NCBI GenBank assembly: GCA_031269465.1
Contig: JAISZB010000335.1
Coordinates: 1-64,000 of the forward strand
DNA from: Clostridiales bacterium
GTDB taxonomy: Bacteria; Bacillota; Clostridia; Lachnospirales; WQUN01
Reading direction: 5' to 3'
DNA length: 64,000 bases
Below, one piece after another: positions 24,746 through 34,399 of this stretch (within the stretch, counting starts at the first letter, position 1; each line of letters begins with the position of its first letter). The notes below the pieces were generated by a model, which saw only the letters and a list, made by a program, of their open reading frames with translations, did no database searches and had not been told where the DNA came from. A program made the translations under genes and the position numbers.

Positions 24746-24848
24746 CCCTTTTTTTTGTTGATTATCCATTGAGCGGCGCAAAATGCCGATATCAATCGCA
24801 CTCGCTGTATAATCAAGCTCCGGCCAGTTAGGTGCATCTGACTGCAAA
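24746..24848. repeat. Family A element, half-degraded
   Basis: TTGATTATCCATTGAGCGG, the core GCAAAATGCCGATATC and ATAATCAAGCTCCGG are present; the left arm lost GGAGC. It directly abuts the previous copy. Confidence 0.65.
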
Positions 24849-24919
24849 TCAAACCACCCCAATGAATTTTGGATGGCGGAAATTCCCATTTTCGCCATCC
24901 GCTCAAGCCATGCTCTCAT

Positions 24920-25019
24920 TTATGCTGATTTGCATTTGGAAGTTTCGATATTGGAGCTTGATTATACAGAGCCTCTATGATAATCAAGCTCCAATATCGA
25001 TACATTTGACTGCATGCAG
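24920..25019. repeat. Family A element with perfect 20-bp arms
   Basis: Arms 24946-24965 and 24980-24999 are exact complements (CGATATTGGAGCTTGATTAT). The arm end CGATATT is unusual for the family and is matched on the other side. The usual inner core is missing. Confidence 0.85.
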
Positions 25020-25347
25020 GAGTCCATATTTTTACTTTTAACGCTTCAATGCTCGCTTATTTCTGTTCTGGCAAGTCGTAAGTGTATTGCGGCGGCGGCT
25101 GATGAATGTTAAAATTGAAGAGCTTCTTTAATTAAGGGAGCTTAAAGATAAAAAATATGTTTTTTACGCAGGCTGAATATATTCGGCATTCGCAATGCCG
25201 CGCAGCTTTTTTATCTTTTGCGCTTCCTAATCACTCCGAGCGCGTTAAAAGCGCCGATTTCGAGGCCATCCCCATAATCGGCGGGCTTTTAAGCGCCGGC
25301 ATAGCAAAACCGCTAGAATTTCATATCAAAGAACAGGAGGAATTCCT

Positions 25348-25842
25348 ATGGCGCAAGAAACTGCTGAACAGCGGGCATCATACCCGGAGATCGACAAGTT
25401 CTACGACAGCTTGCCCGACAAGAACGGAGCGCTCATTCCGGTGCTGCATAAAGCTCAGGAAGCCTATGGCTTTCTATCGCAGGACGTTCAGCTCTATGTG
25501 GCGCACAAGCTGGGCATTCCCGCATCCAAGGTATACGGCGTAGCGACGTTCTACTCTCTCTTCAACTTGGAGAAAAAGGGAAGCTACCGCGTCAATGTGT
25601 GCCTGGGCACAGCCTGCTTCGTCAGAGGCTCGGAGAACATCTTGAATGAGTTCGAAAAAGAGCTTGGGGTTGAAAGATCAGCAACAACAAAAGACGGCCT
25701 GTTCACCATCGGCTCCATACGCTGCGTAGGCGCCTGCGGCCTGGCGCCTGTTGTAATGGTCAATGACAAAGTATACGGAAGAGTCGCACCTGAAGACGTC
25801 AAGGGCATCGTCGATGAATATTTGGGCAAAGGAGGCGAGTGA
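25348..25842 (+). CDS. NADH-dependent hydrogenase subunit, NuoE-like (HydC type)
   Basis: 164-residue thioredoxin-like [2Fe-2S] protein. The four ligands are in CLGTACF near residue 87 and CVGACG near residue 128. In multimeric [FeFe] hydrogenases this subunit passes electrons between the NADH-oxidising flavoprotein and the rest of the complex. Start: ATG with AGGAGG upstream. First gene of a four-gene operon; the next gene starts two bases after this stop. Confidence 0.9.
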   Translation: MAQETAEQRASYPEIDKFYDSLPDKNGALIPVLHKAQEAYGFLSQDVQLYVAHKLGIPASKVYGVATFYSLFNLEKKGSYRVNVCLGTACFVRGSENILNEFEKELGVERSATTKDGLFTIGSIRCVGACGLAPVVMVNDKVYGRVAPEDVKGIVDEYLGKGGE

Positions 25843-25843
25843 G

Positions 25844-26230
25844 TTGCCGAAACTCGCATCATGGGACGAACTTAAACAGCATCGTGAAGATTCAAAAAGC
25901 CGGACGAGCCTTCTTTCCCCGGACTCGAATCGCATCGTTCTCGCGGTTGGCGAAGCGACTTGCGGCATTGCCGCAGGCGCCAAGGAAATTGCGGCAGTCC
26001 TGCAAAGCGAAATAGAGAATAAGGGGCTCGAAAATATATCCATCATTGCCACCGGCTGCTATGGCATGTGTTATGCCGAGCCGATGGTTGAAGTGCGCGA
26101 AGCCGGAAAGCCTTCCGTCTATTACGGCTATGTCACGGAGAGCGTAGCCAAGTCCATTGTCGCCAGGCATTTGGTTGCCGGTTCTCCGGTTGAAGAAAAC
26201 GTTCTTCATGTGGAGGTGCAGATACCGTGA
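25844..26230 (+). CDS. Stand-alone [2Fe-2S] ferredoxin-like subunit of the hydrogenase operon
   Basis: 128-residue thioredoxin-like ferredoxin domain protein, with ATCGIAAGA (first Cys) and [12 protein letters not shown] (C-x3-C) as ligand regions. The domain is normally found at the N-terminus of the HydB/NuoF subunit; here it is a separate gene just before that subunit. TTG start is supported by AGGAGG eight bases upstream. The stop overlaps the GTG start of the next gene by four bases. Confidence 0.85.
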   Translation: MPKLASWDELKQHREDSKSRTSLLSPDSNRIVLAVGEATCGIAAGAKEIAAVLQSEIENKGLENISIIATGCYGMCYAEPMVEVREAGKPSVYYGYVTESVAKSIVARHLVAGSPVEENVLHVEVQIP

Positions 26231-27693
26231 GCGGAGTAAGCCAAACTCGAATCGCGCTGCGCAACTGCGGCGTAATAGATCCAGAAAGCATAAACGACTA
26301 TATTGCAACCGACGGCTATGATGCTCTCGCAAAGGCCATATTCACGCTCACTCCGGATGATGTAGTAGACATCGTCAAAAAGAGCGGCCTTCGCGGCCGC
26401 GGCGGCGCGGGCTTCCCGACAGGCATCAAATGGGAGACTGCGAAGAAGTCTCAAAGCGATGTAAAATACGTTCTCTGCAACGCTGACGAGGGCGACCCCG
26501 GCGCATTCATGGATCGTTCGGTTCTTGAGGGAGATCCGCACTCCGTGCTTGAAGCCATGGCCCTATGCGGCTATGCCATCGGCGCGAGCCAAGGCATCAT
26601 CTATGTGCGCGCGGAATACCCGCTTGCTGTCAAGCGCCTTCAGATCGCAATCGACCAAGCCACTGATCTCGGCCTTCTCGGAGAGAATATCCTGGGAAGC
26701 AGCTTCTCATTCAGCCTAAGGCTGTACTTCGGCGCAGGGGCGTTTGTCTGCGGCGAGGAGACCTCCCTTATGAATTCCGTTCAGGGCGGTCGCGGCGAGC
26801 CGAGGATCAAGCCTCCGTTCCCTGCTGTCGCAGGCCTGTGGAACAAGCCCACGAACATAAACAACGTCGAGACTTATGCAAACATAGCCCCGATTATAAG
26901 AAACGGCTGGGAATGGTTCCGTAAATTCGGAACCGAGAAGAGTCCCGGCACGAAGGTTTTCGCTTTAGCGGGAAAAGTTAACAATGTCGGACTTGTAGAA
27001 GTGCCGATGGGCACTCCGCTTCGCTCGATAATAGAGGGAATCGGCGGCGGCATCAGAAACGGCAGAAGATACAAGGCAGTCCAGACCGGCGGTCCTTCGG
27101 GAGGCTGCATACCGGCTGAGCATCTCGACACGCCGATAGACTACGAATCGCTCATAAGCCTAGGCTCCATGATGGGATCGGGCGGCATGATAGTCATGGA
27201 TGAAGACGATTGCATGGTCAATATCGCCAAATTCTACCTCACCTTCACCGCAGAGGAAAGCTGCGGCAAGTGCACCCCCTGCCGCATAGGCAATAAGCGC
27301 CTTTTGGAGATCCTAGACCGCATAACCGAAGGCGAAGGCACCGATAATGATCTTGAAGAGCTTGACATCTTAGGAAATATCATTAAAGACACCGCGCTCT
27401 GCGGCCTTGGCCAAAGCTCCCCTAACCCCGCAATTTCCACTTTGAGGTTTTTCAGGGACGAATACACGGCTCATGTCAAGGACAAGAGGTGTCCCGCAGG
27501 CTCCTGCAAGAAGCTCATCGGGTTCAAGATACTTGCGGATAAATGCACAGGGTGCACGGTTTGCGCCCGCAACTGCCCCGCGAACTGCATCTCCGGATCC
27601 ATCAAGAAGGTTCATGTTATCGACCAGGAAAAATGCATCAAATGCGGCGCATGCCTTGAGAAATGTCGCTTCAAGGCTATAGTCAGGGGTTAA
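26227..27693 (+). CDS. NADH-oxidising flavoprotein subunit, NuoF-like (HydB type)
   Basis: 488-residue subunit binding FMN, NADH and Fe-S clusters. Visible are the [18 protein letters not shown] site near residue 57, the GDPGAFMDR region, [11 protein letters not shown] near residue 178, a [4Fe-4S] motif CGKCTPCR near residue 345 and a C-terminal two-cluster ferredoxin domain ([12 protein letters not shown] and [11 protein letters not shown]). The start is GTG overlapping the previous gene. With HydA and HydC-type subunits this forms an NAD-linked, possibly electron-bifurcating, hydrogenase. Confidence 0.92.
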   Translation: MSGVSQTRIALRNCGVIDPESINDYIATDGYDALAKAIFTLTPDDVVDIVKKSGLRGRGGAGFPTGIKWETAKKSQSDVKYVLCNADEGDPGAFMDRSVLEGDPHSVLEAMALCGYAIGASQGIIYVRAEYPLAVKRLQIAIDQATDLGLLGENILGSSFSFSLRLYFGAGAFVCGEETSLMNSVQGGRGEPRIKPPFPAVAGLWNKPTNINNVETYANIAPIIRNGWEWFRKFGTEKSPGTKVFALAGKVNNVGLVEVPMGTPLRSIIEGIGGGIRNGRRYKAVQTGGPSGGCIPAEHLDTPIDYESLISLGSMMGSGGMIVMDEDDCMVNIAKFYLTFTAEESCGKCTPCRIGNKRLLEILDRITEGEGTDNDLEELDILGNIIKDTALCGLGQSSPNPAISTLRFFRDEYTAHVKDKRCPAGSCKKLIGFKILADKCTGCTVCARNCPANCISGSIKKVHVIDQEKCIKCGACLEKCRFKAIVRG

Positions 27694-27707
27694 GGGAGGC
27701 GGTTTGA

Positions 27708-29450
27708 ATGGTTAATCTGACAATAAACAACATGAAAGCATCTGCGCCTGAAGGCGCTACTATACTTGAAGCCGCCCGGGACCTGGGCGTGCACATCCCC
27801 ACTCTGTGCCATCTTAATCTTCATGACATAAAAATGGTCAACCGCGTCGGCACCTGCCGCGTATGCATGGTTGAGGTGGAAGGAAGGCGCAATCTCCTTC
27901 CCGCATGCTCAACCCTGGCAACTGAAGGCATGGTCATCCGCACCAATACCTCCCGCGCAATCAGAGCCCGCAGGACGATTGTGGAGCTTCTGCTCTCAAA
28001 TCATCCGAAAGAGTGCCTCACCTGCGAAAGAAACCAAAACTGCGAGTTGCAGAGCTTGGCGGCGGAAATGGGCATTCGAGAAATAAAGTACGAAGGCCCC
28101 AGGCTCAAGAGCAAGAAGGACACTTCCAGCTATTCTATAGTCCGAAACTCAGAAAAATGCGTTTTATGCCGCCGCTGCGAGACTATGTGCAACGAAGTTC
28201 AGACAGTCGGCGTATATTCCGCCATCCACCGCGGATTTGAAACGGTGATAGGGCCTGCGTTCGATCTGCCTATGATCGATACCGCCTGCACATTCTGCGG
28301 GCAATGCGTCTCCGTCTGCCCCACCGGCGCTTTGACTGAGACTGATGACTCCGCTGATGTATGGGCTGCAATCTCAAATCCCGACTTGTTTGTCATAGCG
28401 CAGACTGCGCCCGCCGTCCGCGTAGCTTTGGGCGAATCCTTCGGAATGCCCGTAGGTTCTCAAGTGACCGGAAAAATGGCTGCGGCCCTTAGGAAAATGG
28501 GCTTCGATAGAGTGCTTGATACAGATTTCGCCGCTGATCTTACGATAATGGAGGAAGCGAACGAATTCCTTCACCGTGTAACCCATGGAGGGCGCCTTCC
28601 GATACTTACGAGCTGCTGTCCCGCATGGGTGAAATTCTTTGAGCACCAATTCCCGGACTTGTTGGACATACCGTCCACCTGCAAGTCTCCTCACGAAATG
28701 TTCGGCGCCGTCGCGAAGACTTATCTTGCCAAAAAGCTTGGCATCCAGCCAGAAAAGATGGTCATCGTCTCCATCATGCCCTGCCTCGCCAAAAAGTTCG
28801 AGGCTAAAAGGGAAGAGCTTGCAGGCAAGGAGGCCGGCTCCGACGTGGACTATGTGCTTTCCACAAGAGAGCTTGCCCGCATGATCCGCGAAGCTGGAAT
28901 AAACTTCAACGCATTGGCCGATGAAGAATTCGACTCTATTATGGGAGAGTCAACCGGAGCTTCCGTAATCTTCGGAACTACTGGCGGAGTAATCGAAGCC
29001 GTAGTAAGATCCGCCGCTGTATGGCTGGACAAAGACAACCCGAACCCGCCGATAGATTTCAAGCAGCTTCGCGGAATCGAAGGCATTCGGGAAGCCGAGG
29101 TCAAAATAGCTGACAAGACTCTTAGAATCGCCATCGCCCATGGCCTTGGAAACGCCCGCGCTCTTCTGACAGACATCCGAGACGGCAAAGCTCACTATGA
29201 CGCCATTGAGATAATGGCTTGCCCCTCAGGCTGCGTAGGCGGCGGCGGACAGCCGTACCACGGAAACAACATTGAGGTTCTAAAAAAACGCGCGGCGGCA
29301 ATCTACAAAGAGGATGAGGAAAAAACCATCCGCCGCTCGCACGAGAACAAAGAAGTTCAAGCCATCTACGAAGATTTTCTAGGAGAGCCCTACGGCGAAA
29401 TAGCCCATGAGTTGCTTCATACGCATTACAGGAAAAGGGATCTTCTATAA
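27708..29450 (+). CDS. hydA: [FeFe] hydrogenase catalytic subunit HydA
   Basis: 580-residue group A hydrogenase. Domains in order: an N-terminal [2Fe-2S] domain (GTCRVCMVE), a His-ligated cluster motif HPKECLTCERNQNC near residue 103, two [4Fe-4S] motifs (CVLCRRCETMC and CTFCGQCVSVCP), and the H-cluster domain with all three signatures: TSCCPAW near residue 303, MPCLAKKFE near residue 354, and MACPSGCVGGGGQP near residue 504. All active-site cysteines are present. It catalyses H2 evolution or uptake. Start: ATG with GGGAGG upstream; last gene of the operon, followed by an inverted repeat and a terminator. Confidence 0.96.
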   Translation: MVNLTINNMKASAPEGATILEAARDLGVHIPTLCHLNLHDIKMVNRVGTCRVCMVEVEGRRNLLPACSTLATEGMVIRTNTSRAIRARRTIVELLLSNHPKECLTCERNQNCELQSLAAEMGIREIKYEGPRLKSKKDTSSYSIVRNSEKCVLCRRCETMCNEVQTVGVYSAIHRGFETVIGPAFDLPMIDTACTFCGQCVSVCPTGALTETDDSADVWAAISNPDLFVIAQTAPAVRVALGESFGMPVGSQVTGKMAAALRKMGFDRVLDTDFAADLTIMEEANEFLHRVTHGGRLPILTSCCPAWVKFFEHQFPDLLDIPSTCKSPHEMFGAVAKTYLAKKLGIQPEKMVIVSIMPCLAKKFEAKREELAGKEAGSDVDYVLSTRELARMIREAGINFNALADEEFDSIMGESTGASVIFGTTGGVIEAVVRSAAVWLDKDNPNPPIDFKQLRGIEGIREAEVKIADKTLRIAIAHGLGNARALLTDIRDGKAHYDAIEIMACPSGCVGGGGQPYHGNNIEVLKKRAAAIYKEDEEKTIRRSHENKEVQAIYEDFLGEPYGEIAHELLHTHYRKRDLL

Positions 29451-29459
29451 AGAAAAGCC

Positions 29460-29581
29460 GGGTGCAGATATTTATTTTGGGTTTCTTAGCGACACGTCGC
29501 TATATTCTTCATTCACGCGCTTAATATCAGCCCTTCTAAGCCTTGGCTGAAACCCACTACCCAAAATTTATATCTACACCC
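29460..29581. repeat. Repeat E: imperfect inverted-repeat element after hydA
   Basis: GGGTGCAGATATTTATTTTG (from 29460) is matched near 29559-29581 by its complement with a few mismatches (about 19 of 23). An inner AGCGAC/GTCGCT stem lies between. It could be a miniature element or an extended 3' hairpin of the hydrogenase mRNA. Confidence 0.5.
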
Positions 29582-29582
29582 A

Positions 29583-29614
29583 AAAAAGCCTTCGCGCTGG
29601 CGCGAAGGCTTTTT
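29583..29614. terminator. Bidirectional terminator between hydA and alaX
   Basis: AAAAAGCCTTCGCGC pairs with GCGCGAAGGCTTTTT, giving T-runs on both strands for the convergent genes. Confidence 0.9.
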
Positions 29615-30802
29615 CTATACTTCAGCGAATGAACCGAAATATTCTAGCAAATGGCTTCTTAAAGATTCAGGATCCGCATATGCGGCGCCTTGAACCAGCT
29701 CCGGCTTTCCGCCTCCCCTCCCGCCGAAAGCTTTATTCAAATCTTCCGCAAGACTGCGGCAATCCGAAGAAAAGCTTCCAATAGCATACTTCACCCCGTC
29801 TGCAGATACTGAAAATACCGCAGCTATTTCAGCCTTCTTGCACAGGGCGAGGCAGGAAAGCCTAATGTCGAAAGCGCTCGCTCCCTCTTCAAATGAAACG
29901 GCAAGCCGAGCGCCATCGGGGATCATGGCTGCTCTTCGCTCATTATCCTGAGCCTTGAAAGACGAAACAGCTTGCTTTAAGATCGCGTTCTCATCCAGGA
30001 TCCGCTTTATCGCAGCAGGAATTTCATCTTGCTTTGATGAGAGCAGGCTTGATGCGGCGTCTATGCCGCAGGACTTCTCGGAGTAGTCGGCAAAGGCCTT
30101 TAGCCCCGCAAGAAGCGAAAGCCTGGTGCCTCCCTTGTATTTTTGAAAAGATGTGATTTTCACAATCCCCACCTCGCCCGTCCGGCTTGCATGCAAGCCG
30201 CAGCAAGCGCAAACGTCCGCGTCAGGAATGCTTACTATCCGAACTTGTCCCGAAAGCTTTTTCTTTGACCTGTAAGAAAGCCTTTCCAGTTCCTCCTCAG
30301 ACGGGAAGCTGGCGAGCACCTCTTTATTTTCATATATGACCTTGTTGGCTGCAATTTCGACCTCGCTTATCTGACTGTCATTCAAAGCCCCGCTGACATC
30401 TATCGTCACCGATTCACTCCCCATGTGGAATCCAACATTGTCAAGCTTATGAATGCTATGAATGATGCCTGATACAATATGCTCAGCCGTATGGTGCTGC
30501 ATCAGCTCAAAGCGCCAAGGCCAATCAATTCGGCCTGATACGGCTTCCCCCACGCCAACCGGCTTATCGGCGCGGTGAAGAATGATCCCATCCTTCTCAT
30601 AAACATCAAAGATTGAAACCTCTCCCGAAGAGCAAAAAAGCTTTCCCCTGTCGGCAGGCTGCCCTCCGCCTTCAGGATAAAACGCGGTTTTGTCCAGAAT
30701 AATGCCGAATCCTTTCTTGAGCGGTTCGACACCCAGCACTGTCGCATCGAATGATGACAAGCGGCTGTCCTCATAAAACAGCTTTTTTGTTTCAAAAATC
30801 AC
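29615..30802 (-). CDS. Alanyl-tRNA editing protein (AlaX-L type)
   Basis: 395-residue free-standing editing protein that hydrolyses mischarged Ser-tRNA(Ala). It has a short AlaRS-like entry domain with FYPEGGGQPAD near residue 41, the zinc-binding editing core with HHTAEH near residue 103 and CACCGLH near residue 200, and a C-terminal DHHA1-like domain ending in GGRGGGKPELVQG. The GTG start overlaps the argF stop by four bases (GTGA), so it is coupled to argF. A link between the two functions is not obvious. Confidence 0.9.
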   Translation of the reverse strand: MIFETKKLFYEDSRLSSFDATVLGVEPLKKGFGIILDKTAFYPEGGGQPADRGKLFCSSGEVSIFDVYEKDGIILHRADKPVGVGEAVSGRIDWPWRFELMQHHTAEHIVSGIIHSIHKLDNVGFHMGSESVTIDVSGALNDSQISEVEIAANKVIYENKEVLASFPSEEELERLSYRSKKKLSGQVRIVSIPDADVCACCGLHASRTGEVGIVKITSFQKYKGGTRLSLLAGLKAFADYSEKSCGIDAASSLLSSKQDEIPAAIKRILDENAILKQAVSSFKAQDNERRAAMIPDGARLAVSFEEGASAFDIRLSCLALCKKAEIAAVFSVSADGVKYAIGSFSSDCRSLAEDLNKAFGGRGGGKPELVQGAAYADPESLRSHLLEYFGSFAEV

Positions 30803-31785
30803 GCAAGTATCGCCACCAATACCGCCTTTATTGTATGCAGGCGATTTTCCGCCTCATCAAAGACGACAGATCTGGCGCTTCTGAAAACCTCGTCTGTTAC
30901 CTCTCTAATGTCAAAGCCCTGCTCTAAAGCTTTTTTCGCCGTTGCAGTTTCAAAGTCATGGAATGCCGGAAGGCAGTGCATGAATATGCCATTCTCATTC
31001 AGCGCTTTTTGAACCATATCTTTATCAATGCGGTAGGGAGACAGAAGACTTACCCGCTCAGCGAGCTTCGCTTCTTCGCCCATGCTGACCCAAACATCGG
31101 AATATATAGCATCAGCGCCTGAAACATCTGAAATAGAATCCGCGAAGGAAACCGAACCGCCTTCCGCCCGGGCTTTTTTATCGTAAAGCTCCACAGCTTC
31201 CTTATTCGGATGAAGCTCCTTCGGGCCTAGGCCTACATAGTCAAACCCCAATATTGAAGCAGCTATCATCCACGCAAGGGACATGTTGTTGCGGGTGTCT
31301 CCGACAAAAACAACTTTGCACTGTTCCAATGGCTTTTTGAGATGCTCCTCCATAGTCATCAGATCAGCAAGTATCTGAGTAGGGTGATCTGAGTCTGTCA
31401 GCCCATTGAAGACTGGCACTCCCGAAAACTCAGCAAGCGCCTCAACAAATGACTGCTCGTACCCCCGGTATTCAATGCCGTCGTAAAAGCGTCCCAGCAC
31501 GCGAGCGGTGTCTTCCAGCGACTCCTTCTTGTTCATTTGAGAGCCGGCTTGATCCAGATAAGTTACTTGAGCGCCTTCGTCATATGCCGCAACCTCAAAG
31601 GCGCACCTGGTTCTCGTTGAGGTTTTTTCAAAAAGAAGAACTATATTTTTGCCTTCCAGATGCTTTTCCGCTTTCCCGGCTTTTTTAGACTCCTTCAGTC
31701 TATATGCAAGATCGAGCAGGGATCGGATTTCATCTTTTGTATAATCTGCCAGAGTAAGAAAATTTCTGCCTTTTAAATCAGCCAT
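30799..31785 (-). CDS. argF: Ornithine carbamoyltransferase
   Basis: 328-residue enzyme making citrulline from ornithine and carbamoyl phosphate, or the reverse in arginine catabolism. Motifs: carbamoyl-phosphate site STRTRCAFE near residue 56, HPTQILADL near residue 133, GDTRNNM near residue 158 and HCLPAFHD near residue 273 with the catalytic Cys. No carbamate kinase or arginine deiminase gene is adjacent, so the anabolic name argF is preferred over arcB without proof. Start: ATG after GGGAGG. Coupled to alaX downstream. Confidence 0.93.
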   Translation of the reverse strand: MADLKGRNFLTLADYTKDEIRSLLDLAYRLKESKKAGKAEKHLEGKNIVLLFEKTSTRTRCAFEVAAYDEGAQVTYLDQAGSQMNKKESLEDTARVLGRFYDGIEYRGYEQSFVEALAEFSGVPVFNGLTDSDHPTQILADLMTMEEHLKKPLEQCKVVFVGDTRNNMSLAWMIAASILGFDYVGLGPKELHPNKEAVELYDKKARAEGGSVSFADSISDVSGADAIYSDVWVSMGEEAKLAERVSLLSPYRIDKDMVQKALNENGIFMHCLPAFHDFETATAKKALEQGFDIREVTDEVFRSARSVVFDEAENRLHTIKAVLVAILA

Positions 31786-32319
31786 ATAGGCCTCCCTTCA
31801 ATTTTAGGAAATAGGGTATGCATCATTGTACAGCTTTTCCGCTCATTCGTCAAAGTTTTTTTGCCGCGCTTTTATCAGGGCAAATAATGGTTTTTTCAGG
31901 AGAATTGTACTTATTTGCAGTCTAAGATATTGATTTCCATAGAAAACTGCCTTTTTTAGCTTGATTACACAGCGCCTCTATGGAAGTCAAGCTTCAAAAT
32001 CGGTGCACATGACTGCAAATCGGCATAGCGCTTGGTTTCCGGCCTAGGGCTTCATTCCCCATGAAAGAGATTTCTTGGGAGTCTTCCTTTTCAAGCGCAA
32101 AAAGAGCCTGTCCGCCCACTTATATATGGATAGCCAGGCTCTTGCCCTCAAGTATGATGTCATCGCGGCAAATATACCGATTTGAATATGAAAATGCCTA
32201 TTTTTCTGGCTTGACTGAAGCAGGCATCACCTATTTTGGACGGGATCATTTATTAAGGCCACCTAATGCAGCCTCAAATCGCAGCTTTTCCATGTGCGCC
32301 TGCGAGCGCTCGGCGATGC
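31786..32319. other. Gap between argF and the SDR gene with family A repeats
   Basis: Holds the argF promoter region, a family A element at 31911-32026 and a more decayed relative around 32165-32265. No gene is supportable. Confidence 0.5.
31911..32026. repeat. Family A element
   Basis: Outer ends ATTTGCAGTCTAA and GACTGCAAATCGGCAT, inner arms TTTTTTAGCTTGATTACAC and AGTCAAGCTTCAAAAT. The core is shortened to GCGCCTCTATGG. Confidence 0.65.
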
Positions 32320-33087
32320 TTAAATCTCTATTTTTTCGCTGTTTTCAGGCAATCCCGGCAGGGTAAGCCCTCCATCCAGCTTGATGGTATTGCCAGTCAT
32401 ATAGCTTGCCTCGTCCGATGCCACGAATCTGACCAAAAACCCCACTTCTCTAGGGGTGCCAAGCCTTCCCAAAGGTATCCTCGCCGGGAAGGCGCCTCTT
32501 GCCGCATCCGCGGAATCTCCGCGCACGCGGGTGGCGCCAGGCGCCACGCAGTTCACCCTTATGCCGCTGGGCGCCAAATCCAGCGCCATAGTCTGAGCCG
32601 CCCGGTTCAGGGCGGCCTTAAGCCCTCCGTATACGGAATCGTCAGGATGCGCGCTTTCTCCGCGAGTTGAAGTTATGAAGATTATATTTCCGCCGTTCTT
32701 GCGGCTTATCATGTCATTGGCGCAAACCTTTGAGCAGAGCAGGTATGAACGGAAGTTAAGCCCGTATACGAAATCTATGAGCTCTCTTTCAAGCCCCGCC
32801 GTTGTATTGTGCCTAGTCAGCCCTGCGCAGCATACAAGCAGATCCACGCCGCCCAGATCCTGGACGGCCTTTTTGCTGACAGCCTCCGGAACATCCGGCT
32901 CCTCAAGGCTAGCTTGATAGATGAATGATTTAGCTCCGCTTGAAGAGACGATCCTTTGAACTTCCTCTGCCTCATCCCTATGCGAGTGATACGTGAAAGC
33001 CACATCATACCCGCTTTCACCCAAAACAGAAACAATCCCCGCGCCTATTCCCCTGCTTCCACCAGTCACGAAAGCTTTTCTTCTCAT
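32320..33087 (-). CDS. Short-chain dehydrogenase/reductase
   Basis: 255-residue classical SDR. The NAD(P) site TGGSRGIGAG is near residue 8, CCAGL near residue 86, the catalytic Ser in ITSTRG near residue 138 and Y-x3-K as YGGLK near residue 153; the C-terminus has NTIKLDGG. It lies 34 bases downstream of the mannonate-dehydratase-like gene in the same direction, so it may act on a sugar acid (fructuronate- or gluconate-type) in the same pathway. That role is inferred from position. Start ATG follows AAGGGAG. Confidence 0.85.
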   Translation of the reverse strand: MRRKAFVTGGSRGIGAGIVSVLGESGYDVAFTYHSHRDEAEEVQRIVSSSGAKSFIYQASLEEPDVPEAVSKKAVQDLGGVDLLVCCAGLTRHNTTAGLERELIDFVYGLNFRSYLLCSKVCANDMISRKNGGNIIFITSTRGESAHPDDSVYGGLKAALNRAAQTMALDLAPSGIRVNCVAPGATRVRGDSADAARGAFPARIPLGRLGTPREVGFLVRFVASDEASYMTGNTIKLDGGLTLPGLPENSEKIEI

Positions 33088-33121
33088 ATAAGTCTCCCTT
33101 TGCGATAAATGGACGATGCAC

Positions 33122-34321
33122 TCACGGCGTCCACGCCGTGCCGTCAGAAATGCGCGTCTGAGTCCAGCGGGTTATGTCAGTTTTGCATGGGAATTTTGCC
33201 GCAGTCTTTTCATCAATGTCTATTCCCAGGCCAGGATTTGAGTTTGCGTATACAAATCCGTCCTTAAGCTCCGGGCATCCCGGGAACACTTCCATAGCTT
33301 CCGGCTTGAAGCCGCTCCATTCCTGAATGCCGAAATTATGATGATGCAAATCTAAATGTATGTTTGCCGCATGGCCAATAGGAGAGACATCCCCTGGACC
33401 ATGCCAAGCGGTTCTCACTCCAAAGGCCTCGCATAAAATGGCAAGCTTCCTTGCCGGGGTGATTCCTCCGATTTGGCTTATGTGCACGCGTATAAAGTCA
33501 ATGAGCCGATTTGATATCAAATAATCCCATTCCTTTGGGTTGTTGTACAGTTCTCCGTTTGCAATCGGGGTTGCGCACTGCGCTCTAATCATCCTGAACC
33601 ACTCCCCCTGCTCTGGAGAAAGCAGATCTTCAAGGAAGAAGAGCCTGAAAGGTTCAAGCTCCTTGGCTAGCTTTACAGCCTCTATCGGCGCCAGGCGTTC
33701 GTGAACGTCATGCAGAAGCTCAAATCCGTAGCCCAGCTTTTCCCTTATGTATCCGAAAAGCTTCAATGTGTCCCTGGTGTACTGCTCAGGATTGTAATAC
33801 ACTCCGTCAGGCGCGCCGGCAGGCTTGTTGAATGAATCCACCTTGCCGCCGTATCCGCCCCATTGGATGCGCACATGCCTGATGTTCTGATCCAGAAATT
33901 TCTGCACATTTTCCGCGACGTCTTCCAGAGTCTTCCCGTCCGCATGCCTATAGACTGCGACAGCGGGCCTGGACTTCCCACCAAGGAGTTCGTACAGGGG
34001 CATATTCGCAGCCTTTCCCTTTATGTCCCACAGCGCCATATCAACGCCGGAAATGGCGTTTCCGGTTATCGGCCCGTTTCTCCAATAGGCGTTGTGGTTC
34101 ATCAGATGCCAAAGATCCTCCACATCAGCGGGATCTCTTCCGACCAGGAGCGGCTTGAGGTAATTCTCCACCAAGTTTTTAACCGTCTCCTCTCGGTAGC
34201 AGTACGTAGCGCACCCCAGGCCATAGAGTTCAGGCTCGCTGGTTTCAACTTTGACAACAATCAGATTAATGCCTGCAGGAGCGGTAAGGATTACCCGAAT
34301 ATCGCGTATTGACGCAGCCAT
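33122..34321 (-). CDS. ManD/RspA-type sugar-acid dehydratase (enolase superfamily)
   Basis: 399-residue enolase-superfamily protein closest to the mannonate dehydratase group, which forms 2-keto-3-deoxygluconate from D-mannonate. The metal and acid-base residues are visible: LLHDVHERL near residue 200, FFLEDLLSPE near residue 226, NGELYNN near residue 253 and AWHGPGD near residue 304. Length and the RHADG segment fit. Activity of this family ranges from efficient mannonate dehydratases to weak gluconate dehydratases, so the substrate is not certain. ATG follows AGGTGAG. First gene of a two-gene unit with a strong divergent promoter region. Confidence 0.85.
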   Translation of the reverse strand: MAASIRDIRVILTAPAGINLIVVKVETSEPELYGLGCATYCYREETVKNLVENYLKPLLVGRDPADVEDLWHLMNHNAYWRNGPITGNAISGVDMALWDIKGKAANMPLYELLGGKSRPAVAVYRHADGKTLEDVAENVQKFLDQNIRHVRIQWGGYGGKVDSFNKPAGAPDGVYYNPEQYTRDTLKLFGYIREKLGYGFELLHDVHERLAPIEAVKLAKELEPFRLFFLEDLLSPEQGEWFRMIRAQCATPIANGELYNNPKEWDYLISNRLIDFIRVHISQIGGITPARKLAILCEAFGVRTAWHGPGDVSPIGHAANIHLDLHHHNFGIQEWSGFKPEAMEVFPGCPELKDGFVYANSNPGLGIDIDEKTAAKFPCKTDITRWTQTRISDGTAWTP

Positions 34322-34399
34322 ATGCTTCTCACCTTTCAGCGCGGCGGATTTTTAAATGAATGCAGAATCCGGAAGCGCTTATCTAATCAAACATATCAA

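Larger units (their letters stand above)
24176..25347. other. Repeat-dense gap between the oxidoreductase and hydrogenase operons
   Basis: Nearly 1.2 kb without a gene. 24450-25019 is an almost continuous run of four family A elements. After it, an AT-rich segment (25100-25170) and an imperfect hairpin (about 25228-25283, GCGCCGATT against AATCGGCG) lead to the hydrogenase operon; the hairpin may act in the operon leader. Confidence 0.6.
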
